Shown here piece after piece: positions 1 through 5,661 of a stretch of DNA of 22,845 nt. Position 1 is the stretch's first letter. Each line of letters begins with the position of its first letter. This stretch comes from TTA-H9 sp002071415. GTDB lineage: Bacteria > Bacteroidota > Bacteroidia > Bacteroidales > TTA-H9. The DNA is taken from contig DAONSX010000039.1 in the NCBI GenBank assembly GCA_035411425.1, positions 1-22,845 on the forward strand, read 5' to 3'. Made by a program: the position numbers and the translations under genes. The notes under the pieces were generated by a model. The model was not told the DNA's origin, searched no databases, and saw only the letters and a list, made by a program, of their open reading frames with translations.

Positions 1-34
1 CGGTTGTGCAAACTACCTTACATGGGTGTTTCAT
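1..34 (-). CDS. Start of a possible cassette-5 gene, cut by the window edge
   Basis: An ATG at 34-32 opens a frame of 11 codons (MKHPCKVVCTT) that leaves the window. It stands 47 nt after the predicted cassette start at 81, the same spacing as in the other cassettes, behind a similar AT-rich leader. This position is the only support. Nothing can be said about function. Confidence 0.35.
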   Translation of the reverse strand, partial: MKHPCKVVCTT

Positions 35-69
35 AATAAATAATTTTTTGATGATGAATGTTCTTTTAA

Positions 70-208
70 GCTTGCACACAACGGTCGAGTGTAGCACTAG
101 TAAGGGATTACGGGCTTCATAACTATCAACCTACACGAAACTTTATGCGAGGTAGAACGCTCGAATACCCTCTAAAACCCTTATTACTGCTACACTTTGT
201 TGGCTGTA
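70..208 (-). repeat. attC-like site A, end of cassette 4
   Basis: Read on the minus strand, the outer arm GCCAAC is followed by the 4-nt spacer AAAG, an inner arm beginning TGTAGCAGT, a loop of about 70 nt, the partner arm ending AGTGCTACA, the 7-nt spacer CTCGACC and then GTTGTGTGC. The inner stem is about 19 bp with a few mismatches. The outer arm pairs with the start of cassette 4 near 1010-1019 (13 of 14) and not with its own other end, as expected for an integrated cassette. The loop is clearly related to those of sites B and D. Confidence 0.8.
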
Positions 209-215
209 GTTGTTT

Positions 216-416
216 TTACATTGTTCTTCCACAAGTCGGACAAATCCTTTGAGATGAAATTGGTCCGGTAAATAGACCTTTTTCAAGTTTTCCAATTGGT
301 CCCACAAAAAGTCCTTCGTTTAATGATTTAATCTTCTTGTTAAAAATATGGTCAAGAAGTTCTTTTTGCTGTGCATCAGTCAATGAGTTGTACCATTTTT
401 CAAATGTTTCTATCAT
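216..416 (-). CDS. Hypothetical 66-residue zinc-knuckle peptide
   Basis: I do not recognise a family. The N-terminal half (residues 1-33) looks helical and charged. It is followed by two near-identical motifs, GLFVGP at 35-40 and GLFTGP at 47-52, and a C-terminal CPTCGRTM, half of a zinc ribbon, so metal binding as a dimer or with a partner is possible. It starts 5 nt after the stop of the two-TM gene upstream and ends 8 nt before the attC outer arm, so the two genes share one cassette and are probably co-translated. No Shine-Dalgarno site is seen, which is normal for Bacteroidota. It could be an accessory or immunity partner of the membrane protein; that is a guess. Confidence 0.65.
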   Translation of the reverse strand: MIETFEKWYNSLTDAQQKELLDHIFNKKIKSLNEGLFVGPIGKLEKGLFTGPISSQRICPTCGRTM

Positions 417-421
417 AGTAT

Positions 422-976
422 TTAAGATTTAGTGTTTCCACAAAGTTGACAATCACCCTTTTTATAGTTCCAAGGTGAAGAATTACAAATCGGACATTTT
501 ATAGAATAATCTCCAGGACTAAACTCTTTTAAAGCGTCTCTGTATGTTTTTTTCCTTTCCTTATCACTAACATTGGAAAAAGTATCATTATCTTGGTTAT
601 CAATCTCCGTTACATATCTATAAAACCATTTTAATTCTTCGTCACTAAGATTTGATAAGTTATCACACTCATTAGCAATATATAAATTGTTCTTAATCCC
701 CATTTTATGATTAGTAATCTTATCTCCAACTTTTAAAATCATCGAAAATATTGAAATTGATATAAGTACAATAGAAAGTATAAAACTAACAATGTTGATA
801 GTACTTTCGGCATTCGTTCCTTTTGTAACAAATTGAGCAATAATAAAAAGTAGAGGAACAATAATCGTAAGAAATAAAACAGTGCCATTTATAAATTCAT
901 ATTTCCATTTGCTTTTTCTATGCAGAATTTTTGCTGAAATAGCATTTAATTTTGTCTGTTGAATTTTATTTGTCAT
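422..976 (-). CDS. Two-TM mobilome protein with C-terminal CxxCx(11)CxxC motif
   Basis: The 184-residue protein has a basic, probably cytosolic N-terminus (1-30), two strongly hydrophobic helices (about 31-50 and 60-82), a charged cytosolic region, and a C-terminal zinc-binding motif with Cys161, Cys164, Cys176 and Cys179, spaced exactly CxxC-11-CxxC. This combination matches what is annotated as 'mobilome CxxCx(11)CxxC protein', whose membrane part resembles SLATT-type two-TM domains. Those domains are proposed pore-forming effectors in nucleotide-signalled anti-phage systems. No partner cyclase or sensor is present here; the only partner is the small zinc-knuckle gene 5 nt downstream. The start lies 42 nt from the cassette boundary. 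Family placement is from motif memory; a defence role is inference. Confidence 0.75.
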   Translation of the reverse strand: MTNKIQQTKLNAISAKILHRKSKWKYEFINGTVLFLTIIVPLLFIIAQFVTKGTNAESTINIVSFILSIVLISISIFSMILKVGDKITNHKMGIKNNLYIANECDNLSNLSDEELKWFYRYVTEIDNQDNDTFSNVSDKERKKTYRDALKEFSPGDYSIKCPICNSSPWNYKKGDCQLCGNTKS

Positions 977-1009
977 AATTTGTTATATGTTACGTGCGAC
1001 TTTTACAAT

Positions 1010-1141
1010 TACAGCCAACGGTTTGCGGTATGGCCAGTAAGGGAGTTCAGAGCATCAACATATCAAGGTACACTGAGTTTGATGCGAGTGATAACCTAAG
1101 CATACCCCTGAAACCCTTATTGGCTATACCATATGTTGGCA
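1010..1141 (-). repeat. attC-like site B, end of cassette 3
   Basis: On the minus strand it reads outer arm TGCCAAC, spacer ATAT, inner arm GGTATAGCC continuing into AATAAGGG, loop, partner arm ending GGCCATACC, spacer GCAAACC, then GTTGGCTGTA. The inner arms differ in sequence from sites A and D, but both strands have changed together so that pairing is kept. The 4/7 spacer asymmetry is identical to A and D. TGCCAAC is complementary to GTTGGCA at the start of cassette 3. Confidence 0.8.
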
Positions 1142-1152
1142 GCTGGCCTTTC

Positions 1153-1731
1153 TTATTCTAAGTTTTTTTTCAAATCATTTACTTTATTTTGTATCAAATA
1201 TGAAGAGAAATCTTCATGATTTTTTGCTCCTCTTGTTAACATAATCTTCTTAATATTATCAAATCCAAAACCAAACATTTTATCTTGCTTGTCCGATTTT
1301 TTCTGAACTAAATTTTTCAAAAAATCAATCATTTCGTCCTCAGTAAATATAAGTATCACAAAATCATACCAGTTTTTATTTTTAATTCGTGTCGAATTAA
1401 CGCTACTATCTTCAGCTATCTTAACATATAGACCAAATAAGACATAGTAATCAGATAATCCTTTATCAATCGTAAAGACATTAAACCATGAATAGTTTTT
1501 ATATCTTTTAGTCGTATCCCTTTTGGGAGGTCTTGGAATATAAGTCCTTGAACCTTTCACTTGTATTGAAATACTTTTTTTTGTATTACGATTAAATAAC
1601 ACTAGGTCAAAACCTTTTTGCTGTCGACTTGCAGGGATTAAAATAGAATAGCCTTCTTTCTTTTTAAAGTGTTTTTCAAATTCATCTACAACTGCTGCTT
1701 CTGAAAAAGGTAAAATCAATACTGGATCCAT
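1153..1731 (-). CDS. Putative PD-(D/E)XK-fold nuclease-like protein (cassette 3)
   Basis: The 192-residue soluble protein has, in its N-terminal third, the order expected for a PD-(D/E)XK core: a helix with acidic residues (Glu17, Glu19), then GFDLVLF with Asp42, then a strand SISIQVKG with Gln57 and Lys59. The Q-x-K variant replaces E-x-K, as in DUF4365-like proteins and some other nuclease-fold families. The C-terminal half is Lys-rich and unrecognised. It is the only gene of its cassette, starting 41 nt from the boundary and stopping about 10 nt before the attC arm. Nuclease activity or DNA binding in defence is plausible, but the fold call rests on a short motif and the exact family is unknown. 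Confidence 0.65.
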   Translation of the reverse strand: MDPVLILPFSEAAVVDEFEKHFKKKEGYSILIPASRQQKGFDLVLFNRNTKKSISIQVKGSRTYIPRPPKRDTTKRYKNYSWFNVFTIDKGLSDYYVLFGLYVKIAEDSSVNSTRIKNKNWYDFVILIFTEDEMIDFLKNLVQKKSDKQDKMFGFGFDNIKKIMLTRGAKNHEDFSSYLIQNKVNDLKKNLE

Positions 1732-1764
1732 AATTTATACTTTAAGGTTCTGGTCTTTAGGCTT

Positions 1765-1903
1765 GTTGCCAACGTTTTTGGGCTTGGCGTTCGTGCGGGA
1801 TTTCAGGGCACAAAACTGTCAGCCCAGCACAAAAGTTGATTTGAAAAACTTCACTTGAATTTAAGCACATCACCCCGCATGACGCAAAACCCATGTTATG
1901 CCC
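1765..1903 (-). repeat. attC-like site C, end of cassette 2
   Basis: On the minus strand it reads outer arm GGGCATAAC, a very short spacer, an inner arm with GGGTTTTGCG and CATGCGGGG, loop, partner arm CCCGCACGAACGCC then AAGCCC, spacer, then GTTGGCAAC. Its own two outer arms do not pair (GGGCATAAC with GTTGGCAAC), yet the left arm is a 14-of-15 complement of the start of cassette 2 near 2904. Its loop and stem are unlike those of A, B and D, suggesting a cassette of different origin. Confidence 0.8.
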
Positions 1904-1920
1904 AGTGTTTCTGTCCTTCG

Positions 1921-2859
1921 TCATAGTTTTGCCACTTTCGGTTTGAAGTATTTTGTAAAGCGTTCCAAGTTGTCTTTAAACCACTGAAATTGATTGTCCC
2001 AGTCGTTTTTGTCTGCAAAGTCGCCTGTTGCTTTTAGCATTACTGCACTCATTTTTCTACCGTCCATTTTGTCCCAAACCAAGTCCTTGTTTACTTCTGT
2101 CAAGGAGTTTTCGTAAGCCGTTTCGTAAAGTTTGTCGTAGTTCTCTTTTGCTTGTTCACCCGTAATATTCAACCAAATATTTATTGAGTTGTCACGAGAA
2201 TTTACTGAAGCAGATAAATGAAAGTTGCTTCGTCCGATTGCAATATTTGTCCAATGTTGGAGCAATGGGTTTTGCATTTTTACAAAACTCTTTTTTGCTT
2301 CCATAAAGTCTTTAAGTCCTTGCCAATATTCTTGTTGAAGTAGTTTCGTGTCTGTCGCAGGTTGAGAAGTCGTTGAACGCTTAACTTGTTTTGTCCAGTC
2401 ATTTGGTTTAGAAACAATGTTAAACATTGGTGCTGGCGAAGAGTCGCCAATTTTATAAAGTTCAATTTCAATTCCGAAAAACGTAAATGTGTCGTCCGTA
2501 ATTCTGTTTAACCAGTCTAACGCTGCTCTATGTTCTTCTGTAAATTTTTGTGCTATCCAAATAATTGTCACGGCATCAAGTCCGGCAGCATATGTCATTA
2601 GTTGTCCTAAATGAGTATGGTCAGTTTTCTCAAGTTGGTTTTCAATAAGAACGAAATGGTCGTTAATCGTGTCTTTACATAAAATGTCTGCACTAAAAGG
2701 TCCAACACTTTCTTCTTGGCTCTGAACTTCAAGTTCAATTCCAATTGTCTCACTTAATAACTGAATATTTTCTTCTTGTGCAAGCCAAGGAGTAAAGTCA
2801 GTCGCTTCCTTTTTCCAGTAAGTCCGCAAGTCAAGTTTTTCAAGTCGTCCTAATTTCAT
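1921..2859 (-). CDS. DUF4268-type protein with N-terminal endonuclease-like domain (cassette 2)
   Basis: The 312-residue protein begins with a domain (about 20-120) of PD-(D/E)XK type: FSADIL with Asp58, a strand ending IENQ with Glu73 and Gln75, then TDHTHLGQ (79-86) and the conserved WLN segment near 116-118. The C-terminal part (about 180-305) fits DUF4268, with the NIWL core and the terminal WFKDNLERFTKYF helix. Proteins of this architecture occur sporadically beside restriction-modification and other defence genes, and a DNA-cleaving or DNA-sensing role is likely but unproven. It is intact and fills its cassette, starting 44 nt from the boundary and stopping 17 nt before the attC arm. 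Confidence 0.85.
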   Translation of the reverse strand: MKLGRLEKLDLRTYWKKEATDFTPWLAQEENIQLLSETIGIELEVQSQEESVGPFSADILCKDTINDHFVLIENQLEKTDHTHLGQLMTYAAGLDAVTIIWIAQKFTEEHRAALDWLNRITDDTFTFFGIEIELYKIGDSSPAPMFNIVSKPNDWTKQVKRSTTSQPATDTKLLQQEYWQGLKDFMEAKKSFVKMQNPLLQHWTNIAIGRSNFHLSASVNSRDNSINIWLNITGEQAKENYDKLYETAYENSLTEVNKDLVWDKMDGRKMSAVMLKATGDFADKNDWDNQFQWFKDNLERFTKYFKPKVAKL

Positions 2860-2895
2860 TGTTGTCGTTTATTGTTGAAGTGTCGTTTTAACATT

Positions 2896-3030
2896 GGGCA
2901 TAACGGTTGAATGTAGCAGCAGTAATGGATTGCGGGCGTCTTTCCTATCCACAAACACTGAAGTTTGAACGGGGCGGAATGCTTGAATTACCACTGAAAC
3001 CCTTATTGCTGCTACACTTTGTTATGGGCT
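2896..3030 (-). repeat. attC-like site D, end of cassette 1
   Basis: On the minus strand it reads outer arm CCCATAAC, spacer AAAG, inner arm TGTAGCAGCAATAAGGG, loop of about 70 nt, partner arm ending CTGCTGCTACA, 7-nt spacer TTCAACC, then GTTATGCCC. The inner stem is nearly perfect over about 17 bp. This is the cleanest copy. The outer arm matches the cassette-1 start at 4413-4426 only partly, so either cassette 1 has drifted or its original start has been replaced. Confidence 0.82.
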
Positions 3031-3032
3031 GG

Positions 3033-3371
3033 CTATGCTGTTTTCGGAAGTGGTATATCAGCCGCAGCACAAACAACCGCAAAAACTTTAAGTTCTTCCT
3101 TGTCTACCTCACCATCTGCTCTAATCATTTCAAGCATCATTATTGCTAATGCGATTTTCTCATGAGGCTGGAGGTCTTTAATTATTGATAGACACCCCGT
3201 AACACTCATGTACTTGGCTTCTTCAATTTCAGAATCAGAGATTCCAAGTACATTTTGTAATTGTTGAAAGTATCTGCTTTCTCCAATTGTAACTCTGTCG
3301 TCAACGTTTACAATGTCAAGTAGGACTTTTGCGACGGCTTTTTTTTCAAGTTTTGTTAAATCTAAAGACAT
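3033..3371 (-). CDS. TerB-like protein (second gene of cassette 1)
   Basis: The 112-residue all-helical protein has the pattern of the TerB/DjlA-type domain: an early helix with VDDRVTIGE (24-32), a middle LGISDSEIEEA, and a late ADGEVDKEE, the paired acidic DG.v..E motifs that bind metal ions in TerB. TerB-like domains are found in tellurite-resistance and stress modules, and as stand-alone proteins in mobile and defence loci. The gene starts 23 nt after the 332-residue gene and its TAG stop lies 2 nt outside the attC arm. A role with its neighbour is suggested only by shared cassette and spacing. Confidence 0.7.
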   Translation of the reverse strand: MSLDLTKLEKKAVAKVLLDIVNVDDRVTIGESRYFQQLQNVLGISDSEIEEAKYMSVTGCLSIIKDLQPHEKIALAIMMLEMIRADGEVDKEELKVFAVVCAAADIPLPKTA

Positions 3372-3394
3372 AAATTCTAATTTTTAAGTTAATA

Positions 3395-4393
3395 CTAATT
3401 TTGATACTCAATGTCAATATTTCTGTCAAACATATGTAGAGTGCATTTTTCAAGCTCTCCATCATATAATTTAAGTGTCATTCCATAATCTGAAAATGAA
3501 TTACCAAACATGTCATGTCCAAATCCACGAAGCTCAATTTCAGTTTCGGACTTTCTAACAACTTTCATTTGTTTTGGTGCCATTTGAATATTATTGCCCC
3601 AAACTGGGTGTAAACTATCCTGATTATATATTGTGACCAAATAGCCCTCTTTTAATTCGAAATTTGGAATTATCTCGATTACTCGACCTGCACCGCCATG
3701 AGGTCCTGAAACGTGAATGCCGTTTTCAAATCTACTATGGTCTTTTGAAGCAAAGCGTAATCTTATTTCATTAAGCCTTTTATTTGCTGTGTCTTCGTCA
3801 ATCAAATTTAATCGAATGGCCAGCACAAAGCCGTAAATAATATTTTGTACATGTTCAAATTTGACTAATTCAATTTCATTTTCTGATAGCAAATTCATAA
3901 AACGGCTAATGTGTTCTTTCGCCATTTTAGGATTGAATTCATGTAAAGAGTCAGCAGTCATTACAAGTGTTTCAGCTTTGGACTCTATAGCAGAAGTGAA
4001 TTCAGTGTCTCTACTTTCGCTATAGTCATTACTATCTGGTGCATTTATTTCTACAATATTAAAATGAACTGCATAGCCATCTCCTGTCATGCCACCAAAA
4101 GATATACTCTCACCTTGACCTTGCAATGACATTATTTGTTTGGCAACACCACTTGGTTTAATTAGGCGAAAAGAAGTGCCATCTTCATATGTTCCTTGAA
4201 AAGTTTCTGAGATAAAATCCTCTTCGGTCTTTTTCAGGCTACTTGTAAACGTTTTATTGTCATTGGTTTTTATGTAAATTCTTTCATCAGAAATTTCCAC
4301 CAGTCCATTGTTAAAGGACTTTACAAGTTCAAGTACCGGTTTGTCTTTAGAATAATTTCCGGGATTTGCTTTTGTTAATTGAAGTTTTTTCAT
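3395..4393 (-). CDS. Hypothetical 332-residue protein (first gene of cassette 1)
   Basis: I do not recognise this protein. It appears soluble, with no signal peptide or membrane helix. An N-terminal beta-rich part (about 1-120) contains a glycine-rich stretch, GQGESISFGGMTGDG. A helical middle (about 130-225) follows, then a C-terminal beta-rich part (about 240-332) with GPHGGAGRVIEI and GFGHDMFGNSFSDYG. The ATG lies 32 nt after the predicted cassette boundary. It precedes the TerB-like gene by 23 nt, so the two are probably co-transcribed. Its function could not be guessed from motifs. Confidence 0.75.
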   Translation of the reverse strand: MKKLQLTKANPGNYSKDKPVLELVKSFNNGLVEISDERIYIKTNDNKTFTSSLKKTEEDFISETFQGTYEDGTSFRLIKPSGVAKQIMSLQGQGESISFGGMTGDGYAVHFNIVEINAPDSNDYSESRDTEFTSAIESKAETLVMTADSLHEFNPKMAKEHISRFMNLLSENEIELVKFEHVQNIIYGFVLAIRLNLIDEDTANKRLNEIRLRFASKDHSRFENGIHVSGPHGGAGRVIEIIPNFELKEGYLVTIYNQDSLHPVWGNNIQMAPKQMKVVRKSETEIELRGFGHDMFGNSFSDYGMTLKLYDGELEKCTLHMFDRNIDIEYQN

Positions 4394-4412
4394 ATTACTG
4401 TGTCTTTATTTA

Positions 4413-4426
4413 GCCTTGCCTACAAC
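4413..4426 (-). other. Candidate attI or first cassette junction
   Basis: On the minus strand the sequence AACGAG then GTTGTAGGCAAGGC resembles the right-hand outer arm of the attC sites (GTT followed by a purine-rich run) and lies 32 nt before the first cassette ATG, the expected place. A weak CTATCAT/ATGGTAG pairing enclosing AAGTGGA/TCCATTT lies just upstream, at about 4437-4490. It may be an attI-like insertion point or a decayed attC. Complementarity to site D is only partial. Confidence 0.45.
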
Positions 4427-4506
4427 TCGTTTATATATCTACCATAAGTATAGTTACACGCCCAAAATGGACTTGTATATCCACTTGATGATAGTTTATT
4501 ACTATA

Positions 4507-4540
4507 CAAAATTAAAACATTATTCGAATAAATCATCAAA
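4507..4540 (-). promoter_or_regulatory. Candidate cassette promoter (Bacteroidota -33/-7 type)
   Basis: On the minus strand TTTG at 4540-4537 is followed after 22 nt by TAATTTTG at 4514-4507, a perfect TAnnTTTG -7 element. The spacing is slightly longer than the usual 19-21. The -7 element lies 5 nt past the recombinase stop codon and points into the array, the position a Pc-like promoter would take. Confidence 0.4.
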
Positions 4541-5647
4541 CGGCGATTTAATTTTTTTCAGGCCGTTGTCCGTAACGTGGGTATAGATTTCGGTTGTTTT
4601 GCTGCTTTGGTGTCCAAGAAGCTCTTGAATGTAACGCAAATCGGTGCCGGCCTCCAGCAAATGGGTAGCATAACTGTGACGCAAACAGTGCGGGGTTACA
4701 TGACGGACAATTTTTGCCCTGGCCACGGCTTGGTCAAAAACCTTGTCGAAACTGCTTTCGCTGTATGGTTTTCCAACTTTTTGGCCTTCGAAAAGCCAGG
4801 TAACCGGCTTGTATGCCACAAAGTAGTTGCACAGCATGGTTATGGTTTTCTCCGAAATAGGTACAACCCTGTCCTTCCTTCCCTTTGCCTTTCTAATGAG
4901 AAGCAGGTGCCGTTTCGAATCAACATCCTATAGCTTCAGATTCAACAATTCACTTCTACGGAGCCTACAGGCATATATAATGCTCAGCATGGCTCTATGC
5001 TTCAAATTTGTAGGTGCATCTAAAATAACCTTCACCTCTTCTTTGCTGAGCACGTTGGGAAGTTTATGCTCGCGTCGTGGTCGCTTCAAATTATTAACAT
5101 CCAACTCGCTATGCGCGACTTCTTTAAAGTAAAGCTTGCACGCATTTACAACTTGATTTTGAAAAGAAAGACTATATCCGTTTTTTAAAATGTAATCGTT
5201 AACAAAGCGCACCATGTCGTCATTGGTTGCATCTGCCTCTGTTTTGGGTTGGAGGAATAGTAGAAAGTTTTTTAGTGCATCAATATAAGTTTTAATCGAA
5301 TTATGGCTATACCGCCTGTACAAAAGCCATGCATTGAATTTATTCAACTCGTCCTGAATATTATACGAAGGGGAGCCTTTTGGTTTCTGAAGTGTCTCCA
5401 TGTTTTCATTTAATTAGGAAACATCTATATCTGCCACACCGTCCATCGCCTTCCGAAGCCTGGCAAGGTTAAATTCCTGGCAGGGAAGATAGCATTTAAG
5501 GTTTGTCTGGCTCCATCTGGCACAGCCAAGCCTTCGCACTATTTCATTCAGAGTTTTATCAAATTCGAAATTCAGAAATACTACATCGTTATTTCTGTGG
5601 GTACTTAATTCGTAAAGGATTATTATTTTCTGCCCTAATACTTTCAT
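4520..5647 (-). pseudogene. Tyrosine recombinase (Xer/phage-integrase type), interrupted by two in-frame stops
   Basis: A single frame from ATG 5647 to the stop at 4520 encodes a complete tyrosine recombinase of about 373 sense codons, broken by TAA at 5414-5416 and TAG at 4928-4930. The first 77 residues are the N-terminal module seen in many Bacteroidota integrases (RLGCARWSQTNLKCYLP). A SAM-like core-binding domain follows (YRRYSHNSIKTYIDALKNF), then the catalytic domain: Arg in CRLRRSEL, Lys in RKAKGRKDR, HCLRHSYATH, LLGHQSS, and Tyr in IYTHV, ending SPFDDLFE. All catalytic residues remain, but the usual Gly of GLRxSEL is Arg. The insert that marks integron integrases (IntI) before HxLR is absent. 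It lies directly ahead of the cassettes in the same direction, 14 nt after the UpxY-like remnant. Each stop is one base from a sense codon, so decay or sequencing error are both possible. Confidence 0.85.
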
Positions 5648-5661
5648 TGTATGCTAATTTC

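Larger units (their letters stand above)
1..4426 (-). mobile_element. Integron-like gene-cassette array (at least five cassettes)
   Basis: Genes here all read on the minus strand and are separated by four attC-like inverted repeats. Taking recombination between G and TT of the GTT triplet, cassette 1 runs 4425 to 2904, cassette 2 2903 to 1773, cassette 3 1772 to 1019, cassette 4 1018 to 82, and cassette 5 starts at 81. Each cassette starts 32-47 nt before its first ATG and ends just after its last stop codon. The first bases of a cassette are complementary to the outer arm at its own end: 14 of 15 for cassette 2, 11 of 14 for cassette 3, 13 of 14 for cassette 4, and only about 8 of 14 for cassette 1. 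This fits integration of circular cassettes. A broken tyrosine recombinase lies directly upstream in the same orientation. What is seen is the repeat architecture; calling it an integron is inference. Confidence 0.82.

Noticed and set aside
3..82. A gene-less mini-cassette of about 80 bp at the left edge
   Set aside because: GTTGTGCAAAC at position 3 only loosely resembles the cassette start, and a leader plus ATG at 34 is equally well explained as the start of a gene. It cannot be decided at the window edge.
70..3030. The repeated blocks as a CRISPR array
   Set aside because: There are only four units, about 135 bp each, spaced by whole genes and internally palindromic; no short direct repeats or cas genes are present.
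70..3030. The inverted repeats as ordinary terminators, or as terminal repeats of insertion sequences
   Set aside because: No transposase is present, the outer arms match across a cassette and not as one fixed end sequence, and the paired arms enclose a 70-nt loop without a T-run.
2907..3149. Plus-strand open frame of 80 codons over site D
   Set aside because: It lies across an attC-like repeat and the end of the TerB-like gene, with no protein-like pattern.
4577..5132. Plus-strand frames opposite the recombinase
   Set aside because: They are antisense to conserved catalytic motifs of the recombinase.
4520..5647. Recoded stop codons (readthrough of TAA and TAG in the recombinase)
   Set aside because: Many other genes here end in TAA or TAG, the neighbouring gene is also broken, and a conserved Gly is lost. 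Decay or sequencing error is simpler.
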